From: Streptomyces triticagri
GTDB lineage: Bacteria > Actinomycetota > Actinomycetes > Streptomycetales > Streptomycetaceae
Assembly: GCF_003429565.1 (NCBI RefSeq)
Contig: NZ_QUAK01000108.1
Span: 1 to 39,359, forward strand
Reading direction: 5' to 3'
Length of the DNA stretch: 39,359 nucleotides
The notes below the pieces were generated by a model. It had not been told where the DNA came from and made no database searches. It saw nothing but the letters and a program-made list of their open reading frames with translations. Position 1 is the first letter of the stretch. Every line of letters begins with the position of its first letter. Made by a program: the position numbers and the translations under genes. Positions 33,010 through 39,359 of this stretch are shown here, one piece after another.

Positions 33010-33751
33010 CGGCCGGCTCCGTCCCGCGCGGTGCGGGCGCCTTGCGGCGGCGCGCGGCAGCGGCCAGCGGACCGTAGGCGGCGCCGCAGAGGATCAGTAC
33101 GGCCCCGGCCGCCACGGCCGACACCTGCAGGCGCAGCGGACCGGGCTCGGACACCCCGCCGGGCAGGCCGGCGAAGCCGTCGGGCCGCTCCAGCATGCCG
33201 TTCATCGGCCAGGCCACCGCGTCGACGCGTGCGTTCACCGCGCTGCGCGGCACCGTGCCGTTGCCGGCCTCATCCAGGTGCACGCTGGAGTCGAGCGACC
33301 CGGCGCGCTCGTCGCCGAGCAGGAACAGCCGCCCCTCGGGCACCACCGTGGCAGGTATCGGCTTGGCCTTCAGGCCCGGGGACTGCTCCAGATACGGTTC
33401 GTCGACCGACTTGCCGTTGACGGTGAGGCCACCGCCCGCGCAGCAGGCGACCTTGTCCCCGCCGACGCCGACCACACGCTTGACCATGGGCAGATCGCCC
33501 CAGGACTGCTGCTTGAAGACCACCACGTCGCCGCGGCGGACCTGGTCGCCGTCTATCCGCTCGGCGAGCACCCGGTCGCCCGCGCCGATGGTCGGGGTCA
33601 TGGACTCGGTGGGCACCGTGTACGGCTGGTAGACGATCGCGCCCCAGGCGAAGCCGCCCAGGAAGAGCACACAGCCGAGGGCCACGGCACAGCCCGACAG
33701 CACGCTGCCGAGCCGTCCGCGGCCCTCGCCCGTACGTCCCTTTGAGGTCAT
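32999..33751 (-). CDS. sipZ: Type I signal peptidase, fourth of four (SipZ-like)
   Basis: A 250-residue membrane serine/lysine peptidase that removes signal peptides outside the membrane. ATG at 33751 follows GGGAG; GTG at 33814 is the alternative. An N-terminal membrane segment (LGSVLSGCAVALGCVLFLGGFAWGAIVY) precedes S50 in VPTESMTPTI, and K91 in VKRVVGVGGDKV is the general base. The usual GDNRxxSxDSR box reads GDERAGSLDSS. A C-terminal membrane segment (VSAVAAGAVLILCGAAYGPLAAAA) follows. It is separated from sipY by 64 bases and overlaps the NUDIX gene. In S. lividans the fourth gene heads its own operon. Confidence 0.94.
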   Translation of the reverse strand: MTSKGRTGEGRGRLGSVLSGCAVALGCVLFLGGFAWGAIVYQPYTVPTESMTPTIGAGDRVLAERIDGDQVRRGDVVVFKQQSWGDLPMVKRVVGVGGDKVACCAGGGLTVNGKSVDEPYLEQSPGLKAKPIPATVVPEGRLFLLGDERAGSLDSSVHLDEAGNGTVPRSAVNARVDAVAWPMNGMLERPDGFAGLPGGVSEPGPLRLQVSAVAAGAVLILCGAAYGPLAAAARRRKAPAPRGTEPAGAR

Positions 33752-33815
33752 CCCAGCGCTCCCGGTTCGGAGAACCGATCTCCCGTGCGGAAGATCGTCG
33801 ATCTGGGACGGCACC

Positions 33816-34793
33816 CTACCCGGCGGTACGGCCGCCAGAAACCCTCCGCCGGCGCCACAGCACGAGGGGCAGTGCGCCCGCGAGCCCGAGGGCTCCGGGG
33901 GTCGCCGCCGCGGCGGTGGCCGCGATCCCGGACTGGCTGAAGGTGTCCGGCACCGGGAGCGTGCCCCAGCGGTTGACCGGCCAGGCCTTCACGACCGCGC
34001 GGCCCACCACCTTGTCGGTGGGCACGAAGCCGCCGCCCGGGTCCTGCTGGTGGTAGCGCGAGTCCAGCGAGTTCTGCCGGTGGTCGCCCATCACCCAGAT
34101 CTTGCCGGCAGGGACGGTGACCTTGAACTGGCCACCCTGGTCGTCCTTGCTGCACGGGGTGTTGCCCGGGAAGACGTAGTCGTTCTCCTCGAGGGCCTTG
34201 CCGTTCACCTTGAGGGGGCCGGTGCCCTTGCACTCGACCACGTCGCCCGAGGTGCCGATGACCCGCTTGATCAGGTCCTTGTCCTCGGCAGACGGCATCA
34301 GGCCGATCCAACTGAGCGCCCGCTGCACCGCGTTGGGCGTCGGGGTCGGCTCGCCGGCGAGCCAGTTGCCCGGGTCGTGGAAGACGACCACCTCGCCGCG
34401 CTCGGGCTCCGAGCCGAACCACGGTGTCAGTTTGTCGACCAGGACGCGGTCGCCGCGCTGCAGGGTGTTCTGCATGGAGTCCGAGGGGATCGAGAACGCC
34501 TGGACCAGGAACGTCTTGATCACCAGGGCCAGGACGAGGGCGATGCCGATGAGGAGCGGCAGCTCCTTCCAGAAGGACTTCGCCTTCTTCGGCGCGGAGC
34601 CCTTCGACCGGCCGCCCGGGTCACCCTCGCCGGGACGCCCGCCGTCGTTCCCGGAGCCGTCGCCGCCTCCGCTGCCGCCCGACGCGCTGCTGCCGTCCGG
34701 ACCACCACCGCCGATCGCCTCGCGTGCATCGCGATCGTCCTCGGGTCCCTCGTGTCCGGATCGTGCCCCGACGGCCAAATCCCCCACATCCAC
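33816..34793 (-). CDS. sipY: Type I signal peptidase, third of four (SipY-like)
   Basis: A 325-residue signal peptidase. GTG at 34793 lies directly after GAGGAG; GTG at 34787 is also in frame. The N-terminus (1-75) is a Gly/Asp/Ser-rich cytoplasmic tail. Then a membrane segment (LPLLIGIALVLALVIKTFLV), the nucleophile S106 in IPSDSMQNTL, the base K176 in IKRVIGTSGD, and GDHRQNSLDSRYH. A C-terminal membrane segment (GALGLAGALPLVLWRRRR) follows. Its first 173 bases lie inside the 3' end of sipX in another frame, which is a long overlap. In S. lividans SipY is the main enzyme; that role here is inferred from order only. Confidence 0.94.
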   Translation of the reverse strand: MDVGDLAVGARSGHEGPEDDRDAREAIGGGGPDGSSASGGSGGGDGSGNDGGRPGEGDPGGRSKGSAPKKAKSFWKELPLLIGIALVLALVIKTFLVQAFSIPSDSMQNTLQRGDRVLVDKLTPWFGSEPERGEVVVFHDPGNWLAGEPTPTPNAVQRALSWIGLMPSAEDKDLIKRVIGTSGDVVECKGTGPLKVNGKALEENDYVFPGNTPCSKDDQGGQFKVTVPAGKIWVMGDHRQNSLDSRYHQQDPGGGFVPTDKVVGRAVVKAWPVNRWGTLPVPDTFSQSGIAATAAAATPGALGLAGALPLVLWRRRRVSGGRTAG

Positions 34794-35766
34794 TCCTCGA
34801 TACGTACCGCTGCCTGCCCCAGACGTGATGCAGGCCTACCACTCCCATAACGAGCGGGAGTTCCGCAGGGGTCGGGAGGTGGGGTCGTGCGTTCAGATTC
34901 TCGGGCGCCACCCTATGCGACGTGCCCTCGGCCGTGGCCTTCACGCCACCCGCTTCCTGCGGGTCGGGGACGGAGGCGTAGGTTCCGCGCTCCTCCAGGG
35001 TGCGCCAGTGGTCGAACGGCCAGGCCGTGACGACCGCGCGCCCGACCACCCCGTCCTCGGAGACGGTCCCGTCGTGGCCTTCGTCGAGATGGGCGCGGGA
35101 ATCCGCCGAATTCGACCTGTGGTCGCCCATGACGAAGAGTCTGCCCTTCGGCACGGTCACATCGAATTTGGTCATCGACGGACGGTCGCCCGGATTGAGA
35201 TACGGCTCGCTGATCGGGGCCCCGTTGACCGTGACCCGCCCGTCCTCGCCGCAGCATTTGACCCGGTCACCGCCTACCGCCACCACGCGCTTGATCAGGT
35301 CCTGCTCGTCCTCGGACGGCAGCAGCCCGATGAAACCGAGGCCCTGCTTGAGCTTCTCGACGACCACGGGGTCGTCGTTGTCCCTGGTGTTCGGCTCCTC
35401 CTGGAGCCAGCCGCCGGGATCCTTGAAGACGACGACGTCACCGCGCTGCGGCTTGGTGCCGAACCAGGGCGTGAGCTTGTCGACGAGGACGCGGTCGCCG
35501 ATCTGGATGGTCTGTTCCATGGACCCCGAGGGGATCACGAAGGCCTGCACCAGGAACGTCTTCAGGCCGAGCGCGATCAGCAGGGCCACGCCTATCAGGA
35601 GGGGTATCTCCTTGATCGCCGAGCGACGGCGGCGACGCTTGACCTTCTTCGCGAGTTTGCGGCGCTCGGCCCGCCCCGGCGGTGTCGGAGCGCTGGTGGG
35701 CCTGGTCCCGGTGGGCAGTCGGGCGTCTGTGCGGCGAGCGTTGCGTGGGCGTCCGCGACTACCCAT
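34621..35766 (-). CDS. sipX: Type I signal peptidase, second of four (SipX-like)
   Basis: A signal peptidase of up to 381 residues. ATG at 35766 gives MGSRGRPRNARR, overlapping the sipW stop by eight bases; GTG at 35772 is the alternative. A basic N-terminal tail precedes the membrane segment (IPLLIGVALLIALGLKTFLV). S82 is in IPSGSMEQTI and K159 in IKRVVAVGGDRV, with GDHRSNSADSRAH later. A C-terminal membrane-like stretch LPTPAELPLVMGVVGLHHVWG follows, then about 75 Arg/Gly-rich residues that overlap the sipY start by 173 bases. The third-base GC falls after the EGTSHR region, so the very C-terminus may be only partly conserved. Confidence 0.9.
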   Translation of the reverse strand: MGSRGRPRNARRTDARLPTGTRPTSAPTPPGRAERRKLAKKVKRRRRRSAIKEIPLLIGVALLIALGLKTFLVQAFVIPSGSMEQTIQIGDRVLVDKLTPWFGTKPQRGDVVVFKDPGGWLQEEPNTRDNDDPVVVEKLKQGLGFIGLLPSEDEQDLIKRVVAVGGDRVKCCGEDGRVTVNGAPISEPYLNPGDRPSMTKFDVTVPKGRLFVMGDHRSNSADSRAHLDEGHDGTVSEDGVVGRAVVTAWPFDHWRTLEERGTYASVPDPQEAGGVKATAEGTSHRVAPENLNARPHLPTPAELPLVMGVVGLHHVWGRQRYVSRSGCGGFGRRGTIRTRGTRGRSRCTRGDRRWWSGRQQRVGRQRRRRRLRERRRASRRG

Positions 35767-36445
35767 GCGCACCGCCGGGCTCCGGCACGCGCGCGAAGGT
35801 CCCGGGGCGGTCGATCGAGGTCCAGCGGTCGGCCGGCCACCCGATCCAGTCGGCTCTGCCGATCACCGAGTCGACCGGCACCATGCCGCCGCCGGGCGAT
35901 CCCAGGTGGTCCCGCGAGTCGCTCGAGGCGCTGCGGTGGTCGCCGAGCACGAAGAGCGATCCTTCTGGTACGACGATGTCGAAGGCGGCCGCCGAGGGCG
36001 CGTCGCCCGGGAAGAGGTACTGCTCGTCGACCGCTTCGCCGTTCACCTCGAGCCTCCCCTGCTCACCGCAGCACACCACTCGGTCACCCCCGACGCCGGC
36101 GACGCGCTTGATGTAGTCGTCGTCTCCGAAGTACCCGGATCCGTCGAACACGACGACATCCCCGCGCCGCGGCTCAGAATCGAAACGGTACGCCAACTTG
36201 TTCACCAGGACCCGGTCCCCGGACTTCAGACCCGGTTCCATCGAGCCACTGGGGATGAGGAACGGCTGCATCAGGAAGGTGCTGACGCCCCAGAGACAGA
36301 CGGCGCACACCAGGACGACCAGGAAGGCCTTGCGCCGCAGCGACCACCGGCCGGAACGCACGGAGCGCGATCCCTCCTCCCCGTCCGCCGCTTCGGCGTC
36401 CGGTGAGGAGCGATCGCGCTCCGTGTGCTGTGCTTCGGTGTCCAT
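35759..36445 (-). CDS. sipW: Type I signal peptidase, first of four (SipW-like)
   Basis: A 228-residue signal peptidase. ATG at 36445 has no strong ribosome site. A charged cytoplasmic N-terminus is followed by a membrane segment (FLVVLVCAVCLWGVSTFLMQPF). S68 is in IPSGSMEPGL, K113 in IKRVAGVGGDRV, then GDHRSASSDSRDH. Unlike the other three it has no C-terminal membrane segment, as reported for S. lividans SipW. It heads the block after rplS, and its stop overlaps the sipX start. Confidence 0.95.
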   Translation of the reverse strand: MDTEAQHTERDRSSPDAEAADGEEGSRSVRSGRWSLRRKAFLVVLVCAVCLWGVSTFLMQPFLIPSGSMEPGLKSGDRVLVNKLAYRFDSEPRRGDVVVFDGSGYFGDDDYIKRVAGVGGDRVVCCGEQGRLEVNGEAVDEQYLFPGDAPSAAAFDIVVPEGSLFVLGDHRSASSDSRDHLGSPGGGMVPVDSVIGRADWIGWPADRWTSIDRPGTFARVPEPGGAHG

Positions 36446-36504
36446 CGGGGCCAGAGCTTATCCGGCCTTCCTTCGAACGCCCGCGCCAGTGCCCTGGCGC
36501 GGGA

Positions 36505-36855
36505 TCAGTTCTCGCGCTTCTCCTTGATCTTCGCGGCCTTGCCGCGCAGGTCGCGCAGGTAGTAGAGCTTCGCGCGACGGACGTCACCGCGGGTCACGAG
36601 CTCGATCTTCTCGACGATCGGGGTGTGCACCGGGAAGGTGCGCTCGACGCCGACGGAGAAGGAGACCTTGCGGACCGTGAAGGTCTCGCGGACACCGGAG
36701 CCCTGACGGCGGATGACGACGCCCTTGAACTGCTGCACACGGGAGCGGCTGCCCTCGATGACGCGCACGTGGACGTTGACCGTGTCGCCCGGGCGGAACG
36801 CCGGGACGTCGTCGCGGAGCGACGCGGAGTCGACGGAGTCGAGCAGGTTTGCCAT
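36505..36855 (-). CDS. rplS: 50S ribosomal protein L19
   Basis: A 116-residue L19. ATG at 36855 follows GAGGAAG; the frame is open to 36882 without family similarity. Conserved [79 protein letters not shown], then [17 protein letters not shown]. The length is normal. A perfect hairpin (36871-36894) lies next to its ribosome site and could be a leader control element. It follows trmD by 129 bases and precedes the signal peptidase block by 59. Confidence 0.98.
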   Translation of the reverse strand: MANLLDSVDSASLRDDVPAFRPGDTVNVHVRVIEGSRSRVQQFKGVVIRRQGSGVRETFTVRKVSFSVGVERTFPVHTPIVEKIELVTRGDVRRAKLYYLRDLRGKAAKIKEKREN

Positions 36856-36870
36856 GATCGTCTGCTTCCT

Positions 36871-36894
36871 CGCTGATGCCACAGGTCATCAGCG
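36871..36894 (-). promoter_or_regulatory. Hairpin abutting the rplS ribosome site
   Basis: CGCTGATG and CATCAGCG form perfect 8-base arms around CCACAGGT (plus strand). In the minus-strand RNA the stem ends at the G that begins the GAGGAAG ribosome site, 16 bases before the ATG. This position suits translational control. Confidence 0.5.
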
Positions 36895-36984
36895 GATTCG
36901 TGAGAGGTAAGTGGGTGCTGATCGCGTCGGACGGGCGTCGTGTCCCCCTGTGGCAGGGGCGCACGCCGGACGTACAGCAGCGGC

Positions 36985-37806
36985 CTATTCTTCCACGGCG
37001 TCGGCCCTGCGCCAAAATCGGCCATCGGGCTCCGGCTCCCAGCCCAGGATCGACAGCATCTCGCGGTCGTACTTGTCGAAGGTGCCGGGGTCGAGCCGCT
37101 CCACCAGGTCCGGCCTGTTGGCGGTGGTGCGGCGCAGTGCCTCGTCGCGACGCCAGCGGGCGATCTTGCCGTGGTGGCCGCTGAGCAGCACCGGCGGGAT
37201 GCCGCGGCCGCGCCACTCGGGGGGTTTGGTGTACACGGGGCCTTCGAGCAGGTTGGCCATGCCGCCCGGGGCGAAGGAGTCGTCGCGGTGCGACTCCGCG
37301 TTCCCCAGGACGCCAGGCAGCAGCCGGGCCACCGCCTCGGTAATGACGAGGACCGCGGCCTCGCCGCCGGCCAGGACGTAGTCGCCGATGGACACCTCGT
37401 AGACCGGCATACGGGTCGCGTACTCGTCGACGACCCGGCGGTCGATGCCCTCGTAGCGGGCGGGGGTGAAGATCAGCCAGGGCTGTTCGGAGAGTTCCTG
37501 GGCGAGGGCCTGGGTGAAGGGCCGGCCGCTGGGGGTGGGGACGACGAGTGCCGGGCCCGAGGCGCCCTGTTCGTAGCCGTCGGCGAGGACGGTGTCGAGG
37601 GCGTCGCCCCAGGGTTCGGTCTTCATGACCATGCCGGGACCGCCGCCGTAGGGGGTGTCGTCGACTGTGTTGTGCCGGTCGTACGCCCATGTGCGCAGGT
37701 CGTGCACCTGGACGTCCAGGCGGCCGCGGGCGCGGGCCTTGCCGACGAGGGAGACGTTCAGGGGTTCGAGGTACTCGGGGAAGATCGTGACGACGTCGAG
37801 CCGCAT
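36985..37806 (-). CDS. trmD: tRNA (guanine-N1-)-methyltransferase
   Basis: A 273-residue enzyme that methylates G37 of tRNAs to prevent frameshifts. It has [16 protein letters not shown], the trefoil-knot residues DDTPYGGGPGMVMK, FTPARYEGIDRRVVDEY, EVSIGDYVLAGGE and PPEWRGRGIPPVLLSGHHGKIARWRRDEAL. The ATG overlaps the rimM stop by one base (TGATG). The length is slightly over the usual 240-270. It is in the standard rpsP-rimM-trmD-rplS arrangement. Confidence 0.97.
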   Translation of the reverse strand: MRLDVVTIFPEYLEPLNVSLVGKARARGRLDVQVHDLRTWAYDRHNTVDDTPYGGGPGMVMKTEPWGDALDTVLADGYEQGASGPALVVPTPSGRPFTQALAQELSEQPWLIFTPARYEGIDRRVVDEYATRMPVYEVSIGDYVLAGGEAAVLVITEAVARLLPGVLGNAESHRDDSFAPGGMANLLEGPVYTKPPEWRGRGIPPVLLSGHHGKIARWRRDEALRRTTANRPDLVERLDPGTFDKYDREMLSILGWEPEPDGRFWRRADAVEE

Positions 37807-38381
37807 CAGCCGGCGTCCTCCGCGGGCCGTGCTTCGCCGTCCTCGGCGTCGCGTGCGGAGGCGATCTCCGCGCGGTCGTCGATGAGGCCGGGCGGCGGAT
37901 CGATGACGGCGCGCTGCTCGTCCAGGTCGATCTCGGTGACGATCTCCTCGACGAACGGGATGAGCACCTCGCCGCCGTCCGGCCGCTCGACGATGAACAG
38001 ATCCTGCGACGGCAGGTGCGAGATCTCGGTGATCCGGCCGACCTCGGTGCCGTCCACGGTCACCACGTCCAGGTCCATGAGCTGGTGGTCGTAGAACTCG
38101 TCCGGTTCGTCCGGTAGTTGCTCCGGGTCGACCTCGGCGATCAGCAGGGTGTTGCGCAGCGCCTCGGCGGCGTTCCGGTCGCGTACGCCCACGAAGCGGA
38201 GCAGCAGCCGGCCGCTGTGCACCCGGCCCGCCTCGATGGTCAGCGGTCCTGCGGACGCGGGGTCGGTGGTCAGTACGGCACCCGGGGCGAGCCGCAGCTC
38301 GGGCTCGTCGGTGCGCACCTCCACGGTGAGCTCACCCTTGATGCCGTGGGCCCGGCCGATGCGTCCCACTACCAACTGCAC
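37806..38381 (-). CDS. rimM: 16S rRNA processing protein RimM
   Basis: A 191-residue protein that helps mature the 30S head with S19. GTG at 38381 gives [31 protein letters not shown], and the PRC-barrel is in the second half ([54 protein letters not shown]). A C-terminal extension of about 25 acidic residues is unusual but common in actinobacteria. It overlaps trmD by one base. Confidence 0.96.
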   Translation of the reverse strand: MQLVVGRIGRAHGIKGELTVEVRTDEPELRLAPGAVLTTDPASAGPLTIEAGRVHSGRLLLRFVGVRDRNAAEALRNTLLIAEVDPEQLPDEPDEFYDHQLMDLDVVTVDGTEVGRITEISHLPSQDLFIVERPDGGEVLIPFVEEIVTEIDLDEQRAVIDPPPGLIDDRAEIASARDAEDGEARPAEDAG

Positions 38382-38408
38382 GTGCCTTCTCCTGTCGTAC
38401 GACGACGG

Positions 38409-38448
38409 GCCGGAGCGGGCTGCCCTCAGCGAGGGTGCCCGCCCCGGC
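38409..38448 (-). terminator. Hairpin between the KH-domain gene and rimM
   Basis: A 12-base GC stem (38409-38420 with 38437-38448, one G-U wobble in the minus-strand RNA) encloses a second CCCTC/GAGGG stem. It probably moderates readthrough within the operon. Confidence 0.55.
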
Positions 38449-38489
38449 CCGAGCCGGTGCTGCGATGGGTCCGATGGCCGGAGTGCGGC

Positions 38490-38729
38490 TCAGCGGACCT
38501 GGTCCACGTCGACGAGGTCGACGCGGACACCACGGCCGCCGATGGCACCCACGACGGTGCGCAGTGCGCGTGCGGTGCGGCCGTTACGGCCGATCACCTT
38601 GCCGAGGTCGTCCGGGTGAACCCGGACCTCGAGTACGCGCCCGCGGCGCAGGTTGCGCGAGGCGACCTGCACGTCGTCGGGGTTGTCGACGATGCCCTTC
38701 ACGAGGTGCTCGAGAGCCTCCTCGAGCAT
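38490..38729 (-). CDS. khpA: KH-domain RNA-binding protein
   Basis: A 79-residue single KH domain: MLEEALEHLVKGIVDNPDDVQV then VHPDDLGKVIGRNGRTARALRTVVGAI, with the GxxG loop as IGRNGR. The family (KhpA, formerly YlqC) binds RNA and in some firmicutes partners KhpB/Jag in growth control; actinobacterial roles are little known. ATG at 38729 is two bases after the rpsP stop, so it is coupled. Length is typical. Confidence 0.96.
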   Translation of the reverse strand: MLEEALEHLVKGIVDNPDDVQVASRNLRRGRVLEVRVHPDDLGKVIGRNGRTARALRTVVGAIGGRGVRVDLVDVDQVR

Positions 38730-38731
38730 GC

Positions 38732-39169
38732 TCAGGCCTCAGTCGACTCGGCGGACGCCGGGGCGTCGGCCTTCTCGGCGTCGTCCTTCTTGTCGGACTT
38801 CTTCGCCTTCTGGGTGATGGCCTCACCCTTCGGGCCGTCCTCGGCGCTCACGGCGTCGAAGGTCGGACGGGCCGCCTTCTCCTCCGGCTGGAGCAGCGGG
38901 GCCGGGGCGGGCTCGCCCTTGTACTTCTGCCAGTCGCCGGTCTTCTTGAGGATGGCGAGAACCGGCTCGGTCGGCTGCGCGCCGACACCCAGCCAGTAGG
39001 CGACGCGCTCGGCGTCGACCTCGATGCGCGAGGGGTTCTGCACCGGGTGGTACAGGCCGATCTCCTCGATGGCCCGGCCGTCACGGCGGGTGCGGGAGTC
39101 GGCGACGATGATGCGGTAGTGAGGCGCGCGGATCTTGCCCAGGCGCTTCAGCTTGATCTTGACTGCCAC
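38732..39169 (-). CDS. rpsP: 30S ribosomal protein S16
   Basis: A 145-residue S16. GTG at 39169 gives [85 protein letters not shown]. The last 60 residues are an Ala/Glu/Lys tail typical of actinobacteria. A GGAG lies 12 bases before the start. It is the first gene of the minus-strand ribosomal block. Confidence 0.97.
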   Translation of the reverse strand: MAVKIKLKRLGKIRAPHYRIIVADSRTRRDGRAIEEIGLYHPVQNPSRIEVDAERVAYWLGVGAQPTEPVLAILKKTGDWQKYKGEPAPAPLLQPEEKAARPTFDAVSAEDGPKGEAITQKAKKSDKKDDAEKADAPASAESTEA

Positions 39170-39359
39170 TGGAGTGGTGTCTCCTGGTCTTGACGTGGGT
39201 GGGCACGACGTGATGCCGCGTGGGGTTGCGGTACTCGTGTGCCCGATGGACGCGTCAGCCGGAGGAGAGAGGGGTCCTGTGCGGCTGTCGAGTACAGCTA
39301 GCCATTGTGCCACAGCACCTCGGGGCCGCCGACCGCGGGCGGACGGGGCTCCGGCGGCC
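39170..39359 (-). promoter_or_regulatory. rpsP upstream region
   Basis: The 190 bases to the window edge hold no convincing gene. On the minus strand TGTGGCACAATGG then TAGCTGTACT appear near 39287-39313. CACAAT or TAGCTG could be a -10 element, with a leader of about 110-130 bases. No -35 is clear. An open frame reads through from 39313 but it is not family-like before the S16 start. Confidence 0.3.

Noticed and set aside
32999..36445. Four signal peptidase genes considered as a misassembly or recent tandem duplication
   Set aside because: The four proteins are well diverged in sequence and topology, and this arrangement is established for Streptomyces.

Overview
The window is high-GC actinobacterial chromosome, almost certainly from a Streptomyces. 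It carries whiG, the sporulation sigma factor gene, and a run of four adjacent type I signal peptidase genes between rplS and a NUDIX gene, as described in Streptomyces lividans. It also has the order rpsP-KH-rimM-trmD-rplS, third codon positions that are nearly all G or C, frequent GTG and TTG starts, and an IdeR/DmdR-type iron box. All functions are read from sequence and recalled families; no search was run.

Left part (1-15.6 kb), mostly accessory metabolism and regulation. A partial Pro/Gly/Ala-rich protein runs off the left edge on the minus strand. A forward cluster follows: an adenosine-deaminase-family enzyme that I suspect is the futalosine-pathway aminodeoxyfutalosine deaminase, a glycerophosphodiester phosphodiesterase-like protein, a NarL-type sensor kinase and response regulator joined by overlapping codons, and a secreted serine beta-lactamase-like hydrolase. 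Next come a regulator with two MerR-type domains, divergent from an erythromycin-esterase-family gene with a perfect inverted repeat between them; a gamma-aminobutyraldehyde-type dehydrogenase divergent from an Lrp/AsnC regulator and a class III aminotransferase (a probable diamine catabolic module); an ABC ATPase with a degenerate signature motif and its membrane partner; a VOC protein; and a siderophore-interacting flavoprotein behind an iron box.

Middle part (15.6-25.5 kb), all minus strand. The translation and lipid block rpsB-tsf-pyrH-frr-cdsA-rlmN is followed directly by a TPP riboswitch and a thiamine-type ABC importer (binding lipoprotein, fused double permease, ATPase). Hairpins sit between tsf and pyrH and between pyrH and frr and probably adjust expression within the block.

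Right part (25.5-39.4 kb). A forward membrane-anchored M23 peptidase-like gene with an 11-residue tandem repeat faces a minus-strand TetR gene. Then, all on the minus strand and listed in transcription order from the right edge: rpsP, the KH-domain gene, rimM, trmD, rplS, four signal peptidases (sipW, sipX, sipY, sipZ), NUDIX, DUF2469, yraN, yifB/comM-like, dprA and whiG. Many of these overlap by 1-11 bases, which suggests translational coupling.

I found no clearly new defence, mobile or secondary-metabolite system. The points most worth following are the deaminase specificity, the 173-base overlap of two signal peptidase genes, the double-MerR/esterase pair, the riboswitch placed right after rlmN, mutually exclusive hairpins before the ABC gene, and the repeat-bearing M23 protein with an altered active-site motif.
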